In this document: in pieces, positions 43,573 through 55,420 of the stretch | Layout of the letters: the number at the start of each line of letters is the position of its first letter | Position numbering within the stretch: the stretch's first letter is position 1 | NCBI GenBank assembly: GCA_036873755.1 | Contig: JAVTVY010020279.1 | Coordinates: 1 to 64,000 of the forward strand | Source: Hanleya hanleyi | Taxonomy: Eukaryota > Mollusca > Polyplacophora > Lepidopleurida > Hanleyidae | Reading direction: 5' to 3' | Length of the DNA: 64,000 bases | Notes under the pieces: model-generated | What the model was told of the DNA's origin: nothing | Database searches by the model: none | What the model saw: only the letters and a program-made list of their open reading frames with translations | Program-made: the position numbers and the translations under genes

Positions 43573-45795
43573 ACACCAACCCTGCGGGCAATTAAATCTT
43601 TTTGGGGGGAACTATTTTGCTGCCATTTCAGTAGAAACATTTCTTAATTGTAACTGATCTAAAGATATTATTCTATTTGCAACTCATTGTTAACTTATGA
43701 ATATGAAGTTGCTCGAAACGTCAAAACGCATGAAGTGGTAAGGCGCTCAGACTCGAGAAGATAGGCCAAATGGATGTTTTTTTCTGTGCAATATTTGCTG
43801 GTATATTTCGTTCTGTATTCTGGTTACCAAATGATTGTTGATCTGAAAGGGATCTTTTTGTCACGAAAAAGACAAGGCAAATAACCCGGAATTTAAATGG
43901 GCGTTGATTTGCGAGAATAAGGACAAAGAGGTGGTATCCCAATCTTAAATAAAAGAGACCCAGTCCTAATAGATGTGTGCAGAATTTCGTGCTTTTAAGC
44001 TAGTGCACTTCTCGCTAATTGCCCACTGGTGGAGACAGTTGTGGTTTGCGAAAATGAATATCAGCCTAGGTTGAAGACACCGAGATGTTCGCTTCGTGGC
44101 AAAATGCGGTTCTGGCTAATGTCGCCTTAGAGGCATACAAACTGTCTTTCAGAACAGTATATGGTCCTGCAAATAGTTCGAAACAGGGCGAAATTAGCAG
44201 CGAGAGAAGACGCTTATAAATCTGTTCTGGAATTTTTCATCAAAAGATACATTTGTACTATTGTTAGGACAATACCGTCACCCCTGCCTCGAAGTACGGA
44301 TACGGTTGCGGGTTCTCTCACACCGAGTGTGTTTAGACTAATTAACGTGACAAAAATCCGTTACTCACAACACAGTTTCGCAATTTATACACAACAATAT
44401 AGCATTGCATTTGATTATTAAAATTAGAGGATCGAAATTCTAGTTTTTTTCCGCTATTGACAGGTATATGCGTTCGTGTGGGAGAATTATCTACGCGTGC
44501 GCGTAGATTTTTCATTCCATCTTTCGACTATTAATATCCACCCGAACGTAGCCATGGCGTAATTTAACACAATGGTTCCCACGTTATATCTGTCTATTAT
44601 TATTAGGTTAGGTTATTATATACTAATTGCAACTCTAATCAATCATAGTTGGTCGTATTTTCATCTAGTCTAGGTGGTGTCAGTTAAGATTTATGTCCGG
44701 CAATAACCATCTCCATGACAACCGGTAAGCTTCAACTGTATATGTATGGTCTTCAACTGGTCCGTCGTCAAAATCGGTAATTCGCACGGCTATCTACGTC
44801 AGCTCTTTGAATCCCTGAAATGATGAAGAGAATATAATTATAAGATCCTATTACATCGAAATTTCGAGTCAATTTAATTTGGAATGTCTTAAAAGTGTAA
44901 GTATTGGATTTTTTCACAATACTATGAAATTACATGTCGATCAAAAGTCGGAACGTGTGAGATCAAATATATATATTTGGTTTCTGGCAAATGTCCTTGC
45001 CAGAAGTCGGTGCATTCACTTGGCTTCATTGTTCATTCCGTTCTTCAGCAGAATACAGATATACGTACAATATATTTTAAAGGCACTACCAAATGTGTAT
45101 ACCTATTAACCAGACTAAAGTAGTCATCTAAATGCCGAAAAGAAATGCGTTTATATTCTGGAGATGCTAAATACTGTTGCCCAGATATGGAAGGCGAAAG
45201 TTTCACTCCGGATTAAAAAATTTCCCCAGGAATTTTAGATAATGGGCGCAAAATGTTCTCAATACCTCATGCTGTGGTGGAATGACTTCAGTCACCCTTA
45301 GCAAGTATGTATCCATTTTATGCAAAGCATCTGCCATTGCTACGAAAATATGCCATGAAACAGTTGCCATAGCAAGGATATCTGAACGTGTTTCTTTAGG
45401 GAGCAATATTCGTCATAGTGAAAATAAATAGTATAACTAGATCTTCTCTATATAGAATCTGAATTCTTGTTTCAAAAGAAATCTCTTTCATAGACTTATC
45501 AATACCAGACCAAGCAATCGGTTGCCATGGTAACCGATTTCGCTTCAAAATGATTTTTTCCCCTCCAAAAAGTTTAGTTAAAATTTGTAGTACATTACGG
45601 AGAAACCACGTTTAAAAACGCAACTGGATCGGATTATTAGAAGTAACGCTACAGGCCAAAAGATGCCAAATTATCTCGGAATCCGCCGAGGGAAACTCGA
45701 AAACTGAAGTTTAACTGCTATATCTTACCATTCTGTGAGATGTAAATAAAGCTTTGCGGATTTTTCTGTCAAATCGAGTGCCTCTTTCTCCAAAA
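43573..45795. other. No gene seen
   Basis: A+T-rich non-coding sequence. No RNA gene or repeat family was recognised. Confidence 0.45.
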
Positions 45796-45799
45796 CTGT

Positions 45800-47010
45800 T
45801 CTGTCTGTAAGGCAAACACAATGGCTATGGCAGTTACAGTTTTCTACATTGTAAACAATGGCCTTGGCAGTAACAGTTGATTATAATATAAACAATGACC
45901 GTGGCAGCTACAGTTGTCTATAATGTAAACAATGGAAGCTAAAATTGTATATAATGTCAACAAATGCTTTGGCAGCTATAGTTGAATGTTGTATATAATG
46001 CAAACAGTGGCTACGACAGCTACAGTTGCCTGGTGTCTATAATGTAAATAATGCCATTGGCAGCTGCAGTTATCTTTAATGTAAAACAATGGCATTGGCA
46101 GCTACAGTCGTCTATAATGTAAACAATGGAATTGGTAGATAGGGGTGTCTATAATGTAAAACATTGTCTTGACAGCCACAGTTGCCTATAATGTAAACCA
46201 TGGCTGTGGCAAAATAAACAATTGCATTGTCAGCCACATTTGACTATAATGTAAACAATTGTATTGGCAGCCACAGTTGTCTATGATATAAACAATGGCA
46301 TTGACAAAATAAATAATTGCATGGACAGCCACATTGTCTATAATGTAAACAATTGTCTTGGCCGCAACAGTTGTCTATAATGTAAAAAATGACCTAGCCA
46401 GCTACAGTTGTCTATAATGTAAACAATAGCTTTGGCAGCTATAGTTGCCTGTTGTCTATAATGTAAACATCGGCTATGGCAGCCATAGTGTCCTGTTGTC
46501 TATAATGTAAACAATGGCTTTGGCGGCTGCAGTTATCTATAATGTAAACAATGGCATTGGCAGCTACAGTTGTCTATAATGTAAACAATGGTATTGGCAG
46601 TCATATTTTCTGTAATGTAAACAATGGCCTTGGCAGCAACAGTTGTCTATAATGTAAACAGTGGCTACGGCAGCCATAGTGTCCTGTTGTCTATAATGTT
46701 AACAATGGCTTTGGCAGCTACAGTTATCTATAATGTAAACAATGGTATTGGCAGCCATATTTTCTATAATGTAAACAATGGCCTTGGCAGCAACAGTTGT
46801 CTAGAATGTAAGCAATGGATTTTGGAGATAGGGTTGTCTATAATATGAAAAATTGTCTTGATAGCCACAGTGGTATATAATATAAACAATGGCATTGGCA
46901 AAATAAACAATTAAATTGTCTTCCACAGTTGTCTATAATGTAAACAATGACCTTGGCAGCCACATTTGCCTATAATATAAACAATGACCTTGGCAGCTAC
47001 ATTTTTCTAA
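45800..47010. repeat. ~37-42 bp minisatellite, about 1.2 kb
   Basis: Some 28-30 diverged units built on TATAATGTAAACAATGGC plus TTGGCAGCTACAGTTGTC, with higher-order variants carrying CCTGTTGTC or AAAATAAACAATTGC. It is bounded by unique sequence. ORFs within it follow the repeat. Confidence 0.9.
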
Positions 47011-48399
47011 AATGTAATCACATGAATGATATATTATTGCTCTTAAAGTGCTACATAAAACACAATGCTGATTGATATAGGCGCAGAAGTAAGTTACCTC
47101 ATTTCAAATGACTCTTAATTTGGAAATATCAGCGAATAATTAAATTTCTCCTGGAAGCATTTGTAACACAGTACCATTCAAAAACATGAATACGGTAATT
47201 GTAAGTAAATATAACGGTGGATTTGTGCGATGTAAAAACAATTGCTGGCAAGGGAATGGATCAGTTTCTTCATTTCGGATAGGTATTTCATGTATGGAAC
47301 TTTTATCTGGGCCTCTCAAAATCCCTCGGCCAATTGTCCCCAGACTTGGTCATTATACGCATTGTCTCGTGATCCTTATTTTGTATGAACTACAGCGCAG
47401 AAGAACATTGAAATTATTTCATGCTGATATGCTAAAGTGAGTCCTGTCCAGAGTACCGATATCTCCATTGTCATTGCTTGAATGCGGGCAACTTTGGCGC
47501 CGGGGTCTGAGGGTCTTATATGGTATCACGCAATAGCAGCTCGTTTCTGTGTCTTTTCAATTAACATTGTATTCAATAAGACATTAACACAATTATATAA
47601 CTTCCCTGTAGCTATACGACATACTTACCGAGATTTCCCACCGTAGCCGTTGTGGGTTTTGGCTCATTCCTGTGTCGGTAACAGAACAGATATAACTATC
47701 AACATCAACCTGATATAGCCTAATTTAATACTGATCCCGCCTGAACATGAAAAAATAAAATAACATGAGGAAGCACTAACGTGAAAAACTCCTCAACCCC
47801 AGCAGTATTAAATGTTCCAAGTTTGGCAACGATGTCAATCGTTTCATCAGGTAATAGGGCACGTGCGTGGACAAACGCACGTACACGACAACAATAATAC
47901 CCCTATGTAAAACCTTTTAAAATAGTTAACTTGACATGCAAATTATTGTAATATGTGATATATTTTGTGGAAATAATAAGTTTACAAATCCGAACTGAAA
48001 ATGGCACCAGAATAACAGTGGTATACTTCAAATTGCTGAGTCAATCTTGTTGTAATGTAAGATGGAAAAAAATGAAGATACTTCAATTTGATCGCGCTAT
48101 CTTTTCCCGTGATCCGTAACTTTCACTTAACACTCTCGAGTTCCGGGCAGAAGAGACTGAAGAATGCTGTTTATTTATTACATTTACAACAATCCAACTG
48201 TCTTTGGTGGGCAGACATGCATCATTTGGCATGGCGGTGTTGTTGTTGCACCTCTTGTGTGTAATAGTTTGTATTGGTGCGGATATGAATGATACATCGC
48301 GGCGTGGCAGTAAAATCGGAAATATGGTCCTTGTTTACACCCTCACACAAGCTGCTACAGTAAGGTATATCAGTTAATCACATTCCGACATTCCGGGGA
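47011..48399. other. No gene seen
   Basis: Non-coding. No feature could be supported. Confidence 0.45.
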
Positions 48400-48628
48400 T
48401 TGACCTGGGATGTCGTTGTGCACACCGCAGGTCATGGTAAGAATAAACCTCAGCTCCTCAGAGAGCTTGTCGTAAGAGACGACTGAGGCATCTGTGGGGT
48501 TCCCGGTGTGAAAAGAAATAGGACCCCGCCCGTGTGGTTCCCGGGTGTGAAAATCAATGACCCAACGTCGTGGTATATAGTTGAAAGCGATGTTAAATCA
48601 TATTCACTCACTCACTCACATTCCGACA
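48400..48628 (+). mobile_element. SINE-like unit with CACT tail
   Basis: Contains GAGAGCTTGTCGTAAGAGACG, a twice-repeated block (GGTTCCCGGTGTGAAAA / GGTTCCCGGGTGTGAAAA) and AAAGCGATGTTAAATC followed by ATTCACTCACTCACTCAC. The TCGTAAGAGACGACT core and the CACT-repeat tail are, as far as I recall, common in mollusc interspersed repeats. tRNA-type promoter boxes were not established. Confidence 0.55.
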
Positions 48629-51016
48629 TGCCAAAAGGCAGGTGTAGGCCTACGCATATTTGCCGGTGTGGTATGCGTGAGGACATCTCAAGAGGTAAAT
48701 ACAACGTGTCATCCAAAGTTTTTTGACACCCTTTGACTGAGCGAAAACGAAACTCTTTAGGAGGACTGAGTGAAAACGAACCTGTCTAAGGAGCCTCCTT
48801 TTCATTCTCAAGCGGGCCACGGAACATGGATAGATGTCATATGCCATGTGAAAAGTAAAGAGCCTCGTTTTCATTCTCAAGCGGCCAACGAAACTTGTCA
48901 TGGATGTCATACGCATGAATGGCATTTTAAGAAGTAAACACATAAATTAATTAAAAATTAACAAAAAGATCCAATATATGCAAAAATCACATCCACAAGA
49001 TATACTTACTGTTGTGTGCAAGTCTTGTGATCTTCCTTGCTCAAGTTTTTGAGATATGGCGAAGACAAAAAAAGTTAACAGACAGTCGGGGTGACAGACA
49101 GATGCCCCAAGCAATACTTCTTAGCCCAAATGGGCTGAGGAGTGAAACAAATACAACGAATACGAAGAGGATAACGGTCCGCAGAGGTGACAAAAAAATA
49201 ATAAGATTTAAAAGTCCCTTTATCCATTGCCGCTTGGCACATCGTATTCCATATACGGCTACCGAAGTTTGTACAATCTGCGTTGGCCAGGTGAAGTAAG
49301 CATGCGTATAGGGGCATGTATCGGACAGTGTCACAGAGGGTTCCAATCTTCAAACGGAGTTGTCTTCCTGGTTCCGGTTTTACAAAGCCCGCGTGAGCTC
49401 CGACGTCACCATGGAGGAAACGTACGCTTTGTGAGAACAGCCCCTGCAGGACATGATAAGACATGGGAGACAACCCTGTTGGTGGAGAGGGCTCGGCTCC
49501 CCGGATTAGTCCCCTTCGTCGGTTATTACTTCCGAGGCTGTTATCATTTATTTGTAGTAGGCCGCTAAATATTTATATCCTTCAATATATGACATGGATT
49601 TGTTCCCTTTCAACTATGGAGTGACTGTAGTCCTATCGTATATGTGTATAATGTGGTTAAAGTTATGATGAAATTTGAAGACATGTTTTTCATTTCACTC
49701 ACCTTTCTTTGTCCATTTTCCGCAGGGTTTGTAATATTTTATGAACCAGCGATTTTGTGTCGTCGTCTGCAAAAAAAAATATCATATATCATTTATAATT
49801 CAAACTTCTTCAACTCGCTCAAATAACAGGATATTCACTAGCAACATTTGTAACAGCCGATCGTATCAGTTTCGAAATTCCTGCTGTGGATATTATTTCT
49901 GTTGTTTTCTCTCTCCCTCGCTCAGCACCTTGTAATAGAAATATTATTCAATACAGAAATCGAGATGTTATTATCAGCACAAAAAGACATAAAAGATTCA
50001 AATAAGGTTTGCACGCAGCTTGAAATCTTCCAAGTAAATAAAAAGCAGCATTTTAAATAGTTGTTCCCGCATAAAGCCCCCCCCCCCCCCCGAGTGTCTC
50101 ATGTTCCTGGTGAACGCGCGTAGATCTGAACCGCCGACGGCGCCTCAATACTTGTAGCATTTGTCGGTAATCATCCTCGCCACCCGCCCTCTTGGCTCAC
50201 TTCTCTTGTAACGGTATACCACGGTGTTCGCTATGATGATCTGTAATACTATGCTAGGTATTACAAATGGCTGCTTGCTAGCTGTTCAATTGGTGTTGGA
50301 AAATTAATGTTTCCAGTTCGAGGCATGATATGACTAAAACTGCATTGCTGTTCTAGATCGGAGATCTTCTAAGTTAAAAACAACAACACAAAATAAAAAG
50401 CCCCATCACGATACCATATTTCGAGGATGATTGACCAGAAACAGAAGAAATGGTTTTATCTGGCCTTATGTACCGGTACTGTTTAGAGATTTTGTTTGAA
50501 GTCTAAAACGATTAAGGTCAACATATTAAAATGAAATATAGATATTAACACTGAATTGAAACTGACCCGTTGGTAATGAATGTGGTTTAGCAGCTTTTGT
50601 CTCTGTGTCGTCTTTCCTGAATAAAGGAAAAAACACTCATAAGTCATTCATTCAAGGCAGATAATCAGTCACTGTCACCTGTCTGAATAGCCTCCCCTAG
50701 CTGGCGAAATTGAATGCCTGGGGTTGGCCATCAACAATTCAAGTTCATGAATCCATCTTGTATTATATCAATTGTTTACACCCTATTTTTCTCATTTTAT
50801 ATCGAAGAGACACTCAAATACATATTAATTACCACATTATGCTAATTTAATTAGGCATATAAGAAACAACCTTTAAACTTGACCTATTTATATGATTGTA
50901 AAGCCAAACACGTCAAACATAAATTAATCTCGCTGAACAAAAGAAGAAAGTATATAAATTCTAGCGAAAAATACATTATGTGGAAAAATGTGAGCTCTTG
51001 TCTTTTCCTCCCAAAT
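48629..51016. other. No convincing gene; left flank of element B
   Basis: A pair of ~70-bp direct repeats (CCTCCTTTTCATTCTCAAGCG and CCTCGTTTTCATTCTCAAGCG) lies near 48786 and 48864. An open frame at 49227-49568 (+) has no recognisable domain and overlaps an equally long reverse frame. A C tract is at 50078-50090. The rest is A+T-rich. Confidence 0.5.
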
Positions 51017-51022
51017 AATGTC
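51017..51022. repeat. Target site duplication of element B, left copy (AATGTC)
   Basis: Identical to 63751-63756 and directly abutting the TIR end. Polintons make 6-bp duplications. Confidence 0.95.
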
Positions 51023-53044
51023 AGTAGTAGTATAAGCGTGAAAAAGGTCCCATTGAACTCTTTGCACTTAAACTTGAGGGGTAACTCTTGATTTCCCTAA
51101 ACCATCCGACAGGGGGCGCCACCAGCTCAAGAGAGCTCCCCGCAAAAGGGAGGTAACTCTTGATGCACTTTTGTGGTTTTTGGCAAATGCCGGGTTATCT
51201 TCCCTGAATCGAACATTTGCATATTAAATCTATACGAGAAAATGCCTGTATGGGGTATGGATGATCCGATGGGGTCGTATGAGGTACCATTGTGAAGCTT
51301 ATGTGAGGGGGCATCTGATGGGCTGGGTGTGGGGTTAAAATAGCGTCATTCTGCGCATGCGCGGTGGACAAAGGGTATGGAAATAGACGTTTTGGAGCTA
51401 GGGGAGCCACTAATGGTCCGATTGGGTCGAGTGAGGTATCAAAGTGAAGCATTCGTGAAGGGGCATCTGATGGGCTGGGTGTGGGGTTGAAATATCGTCA
51501 TTCTGCGCATGCGCGGTGGACAAAGGGTATGGAAATAGACGTTTTGGGATCTAGGGGAGCCCCTAATGGTCCGATGGAGTCGTATGAGGTATCAATGTGA
51601 AGTCTATGTGAGGGGGCATCTGACTGGACTAGTGGCTCGGGCGTTGTCACCATTCTGCGCATGCGCAGACAGGGAATTGTGGGAAAAGGGTATGGAAATA
51701 GACGTTTTGGGGTCTTTGTGGGCCACTAATGGTCCGATGGAGTCGTATGGGGTATCAATGTGAAGCCTATGTGAGGGGGCATCTGACTGGACTAGTGGCT
51801 CGGGCGTTGTCACCATTCTGTGCACGCGCAGACAGGGAATTGTGGGAAAAGGGTATGGAAATAGACGTTTTGGGATCTAGGGGAGCCCCTAATGGGCCGA
51901 TAGAGTCGTATGAGGTATCACTGTGAAGCCTATGTGAGGGGGCATCCACCTGGACTAGTGGCTCGGGCGTTGTCAACACTCTGCGCATGCGCAAACAGGG
52001 AATTGTGGGAAAAGGGTATGGAAATAGACGTTTTGGGGTCTGGGTGGGCCACTAGTGGCCCTATGGAGTCGTATGAGGTATCCATGTGAAGCATTCGTAC
52101 AGGAGCATCCACCTGGACTAGTGTCTCGGCCGTTGTCAACATTCTGCGCATGCGCAGACAGGGAATTGTGGGAAAAGGGCATAGAAGTAGACGTTTTGGG
52201 GTCTATTTGGGTCCCTAGTGGTCCTATGGAGTCGGGTGAGATATCGTTGTGAAGGATACGTGAGGGGGCATCCGCCTGTACTAGTTTGACGTGGAACTGG
52301 CGTCATTCTGCGCATGCGCAGTAGGCAAAGGGTATGGAAATATACGCTTTGGGGTCGAGGTGGGCCACTATTGGTCCTATGGAGACGTATGAGGTATCAA
52401 TGTGCAGTAGACAAAGGGTATGGAAATAGACGTTTTCGGGTCTTTGTGGGCCACTCGTGGTCCTATGGAGTCGTATGAGATATCCATGTGAAGCATTCGT
52501 GAAGACGCATCTGACGGGATGGGTGACACGTGGAACTGACGTCATTCTGCCCATGCGCAGTAGACCAAGGGTATGAAATAGACGTTTTGCGATCTAGGGG
52601 AGCCCCTAGTGGGCCGATTGGGTCGAGTGAGGTATCCATGTGAAGCCTATGTGAGGGAGCATCCGCCTGGACTAGCGTCTGGTCCGTGTTTGACATTATG
52701 CGCATGCGCAGACAGGGAATTGTGGGAAAAGGGTATGGAAATAGACGTTTTCGGGTCTAGGTTGTCCACTATGGGTCCGATGGAGTCGTATGAGGTCTTA
52801 TTTTGAAGCTCTCGTGAAGGAGCACCCGACTGGACTCATGGTTCGTCCGTGTTCAAGAGTCTGCACATGCGCAGTCTGGCCGTAGTATAGAAATATACAC
52901 ATGGGCGTGTGTTCGGGGTACTCAACCCCATATGGGTCCATGGTTGTGGTTTGGTGGTGCGGGTTCTGCGCAAGTGGGTGTGACGTCACTTCGGATTTCA
53001 CTAAAACTACCTCCGAACACAGAAGAGTTCCAATTTTTCCTTAG
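51023..53044. repeat. Element B left TIR (2.0 kb)
   Basis: The outer ~320 bp is unique, followed by tandem units with GCGCATGCGC-type cores near 51353, 51505, 51657, 51820 (mutated), 51983, 52146, 52310, 52553 (mutated) and 52700. The inner end reads ACTACCTCCGAACACAGAAG to 53044. It pairs with 62531-63750 but has about five more units. Confidence 0.95.
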
Positions 53045-53759
53045 CCTAGCGTTTATCCATTCTTCCGAAGCATCCATGTATAGAGGAGGATCTCCGACAA
53101 TATTACCATCTATTTCCCCATGTGAAATGGCCAGTGGGGAACCCTCAGTTTTCCACAGAACAGTATTGGCACGAAAAAAACTTAATAAATATATTAAACT
53201 TAATCTATAGGTGTTGGGCGAGTCTCCACTCGCCGTCTTCCTGGTCTTTACCTACACCTCGAACCTCACTTCACTCCACCTGTTGCTGTTGTAACTTGTA
53301 ACTTCTCGTCAAATGTTGGAATGCCCACTCTTAACCTACACCAAAACATGCACTTGGTCTGTGGGCTGATTTCATTGGCTCTCTATTTTACTGCAGTGAT
53401 CTTGCATTGTTTTCTAGGCATTGATGTGTTATATTTGATCCCAACCTAGGCCACTGATTGGCTACTTTTCTCAACCCATTCATGGACTGAATCCCCACAT
53501 GTCCCACATGGGGCATTCATGCTCACACAGAAAACACGCAAGACAGATTTTTGAGATCTCATTTTTTTATTCAGTGAACAACAACAACGTGAGAACAACC
53601 ACGTGAAATACGAAGCTGCGCATCTGAAAACCCCTCGGCTCTGGGCGCCAGCCATTCATAATGTATTCAATTTGAAGCAAGACTTCAGGAACACCAAGCA
53701 GTCAAGTGACAAATATACAGATTATGAAAAAATTTGCCATTAGAAATGGCCTCTAAGGT
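53045..53759. other. Non-coding interior between left TIR and pearl-like insert
   Basis: No Polinton gene. A short minus-strand frame near 53050-53200 has no recognisable identity. Polymerase B motifs were looked for in all frames and not seen. Confidence 0.6.
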
Positions 53760-54900
53760 TTATGTCCAATCAGAGAAGTCGGTATTCATTACATAAGTCT
53801 GTTGATGCATCGATGATGTATACCAAATTTTGTCATAGAGCATTTGAAAATTATCAGAGATAGAGATCATTAATGATTTCGCATAAATTAAAGATGGCCG
53901 CCCATCCTTCCCACCACTCAGAGAAACTGATGTGGTTATTCATTGCAAGTGTCTTGATACATGGATGCTGTATACCAAGTTTCATATAGAACACTGAAAT
54001 GGTATCAAAGATATACATTATCAAAGATTTTGCATAAATTAAAGATGGCCACCAAGGTTTCCGCCCAATCAGAAACACCAGAACTGCCATTTATCGTAAG
54101 TCTATTGATGCATCGATGATATATGCCAAATTTTACATCGAGCACTCGAACGGTATCAGAGATAGAGATCATTAATGATTTCGCATAAATTAAAGATGGC
54201 CGCCCATCCTTCCTGCCACTCAGAGGAACTGATGTGGTTATACATTGCAGGTCTCTTGATACATCGATGCTGTATACCAAGTTTCGTATAGAACACTTGA
54301 ATGGTATCAAAGATATATATCATTAAAGATTTTGCATAAATTAAAGATGGCCGCCAAGGTTTCCACCGAATCAGGGAAACTGGTTTGGTCATTCCTTTGA
54401 AGTTTCTTGATGCATCGATGATCTATACCAAGTTCACACATGTAACAGTGAAATGGTACCTAAGATACACAAGATTAATGATTTCGCATAAATTAAATAT
54501 GGCCGCCAAAGTTTCCAACCAATCAGGTCCAGATTCAATAGGGTTCTGGGTCATGAGCATATGGATGTGCAGTGCAAGTTTGGTGTGCCTAGGGTAAGTC
54601 GTTCTAAAGATATCTTGGTAACGAGAAAGCTGTGATGGTTTCGCATAAATTAAAGATGGCCGCCAAAGTTTCCAACCAATCAGGTCCAGATTCAATAGGG
54701 TTCTGCGTCACGCGCATACGGATGTGCACTGCAAGTTTGGTGTGCCTAGGGTAAGTCGTTCTGAAGATATCTTGGTAACGAGAAAGGTGTGACGGACGGA
54801 CGGACAGACGGACAGACGGACAGACGGACAGACGGACGGACGGACAGACGGACAGACGTACATGACGACGACAATACCCTTCGGCCAAATTTTGGCCGAG
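53760..54900. mobile_element. Pearl-like element inserted in element B
   Basis: Six tandem units of ~150-160 bp are each marked by TTCGCATAAATTAAAGATGG (near 53878, 54031, 54178, 54332, 54481 and 54642) and alternate in two subtypes. They are followed by a GACGGACAGACGG microsatellite (54789-54861) and a short unique 3' end with TTCGGCCAAATTTTGGCCGA. Tandem ~160-bp cores plus an ACGG-type microsatellite match the layout of bivalve pearl elements. No coding sequence is present. It sits between the protease gene and the left TIR. Confidence 0.75.
54789..54861. repeat. GACGGACAGACGG microsatellite
   Basis: Tetranucleotide GACG/GACA repeats at the end of the pearl-like core array. ORFs of TDGRTDGQTD type are artefacts. 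Confidence 0.95.
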
Positions 54901-54945
54901 GGGTAAAAACTGAAGCCCGGAACAGGGGGCTTTACGTGAAAAAAT

Positions 54946-55419
54946 TTAAGCCCAGAACGGGACTTGTACATTGAAATGAACGGCAGCCCAGTCATATACG
55001 AGTACATCTCGGTCCTCGGCCTTGGGGTACTCGTCAAACATGTGGACGATCGTCTGCATGGAATGTCCCCGACATCGATGGTACAGGTAAAACAAGCAAT
55101 ATTGTCCGCACACACTACTGGTCAGGCTTTGCAACGTTTTGGTATTCCAACACCACGTTTCTGTGCCTTGATCCATGAAGTCTGTTAAATCGGAATGCAG
55201 GGGTGGTAGGCCGTACGGGTCAAAGTATTCGCCCTGCTCTTCTGTCAAGTACACGGCCACCCAGTGTTGACCGGGTCGATCCATCCGGTCTGTATTCAGC
55301 ACGTAAGCAGCAGGATACACACGGTCTAATGGGAACACATCTCGGGCGAACACTCCTTGAAAGACCATGCGTGTCCCTGGATCATTCTCCAGCACGGTGC
55401 GTATCTGGTCTGTATCCAT
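54946..55419 (-). CDS. Adenain-like cysteine protease (Polinton PRO)
   Basis: 157 residues from the ATG at 55419, one base after the capsid gene stop. The frame is open to 55479, but the upstream residues overlap the capsid gene and are not protease-like. Members of this Ulp1/adenovirus-protease-like family mature the virion proteins. The catalytic triad is visible as His52 (QHWVAVYL), an acidic residue at Asp67 (YFDPYG) and Cys108 in CGQYC, with Gln106 near the oxyanion site. The length is somewhat shorter than adenoviral protease (~200). It is the last gene of the late cluster. No polyadenylation signal was seen right after it, perhaps because the pearl-like element is inserted ~45 bp downstream. 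Confidence 0.9.
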   Translation of the reverse strand: MDTDQIRTVLENDPGTRMVFQGVFARDVFPLDRVYPAAYVLNTDRMDRPGQHWVAVYLTEEQGEYFDPYGLPPLHSDLTDFMDQGTETWCWNTKTLQSLTSSVCGQYCLFYLYHRCRGHSMQTIVHMFDEYPKAEDRDVLVYDWAAVHFNVQVPFWA

Positions 55420-55420
55420 G

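Noticed and set aside
49227..49568. 113-codon ORF as a host gene
   Set aside because: No recognisable domain, an equally long reverse-strand ORF covers it, and there is no exon context.
52932..53210. 92-codon ORF inside element B near the left TIR as a polymerase remnant
   Set aside because: Its first half is TIR sequence and the rest has no polymerase motif on either strand.
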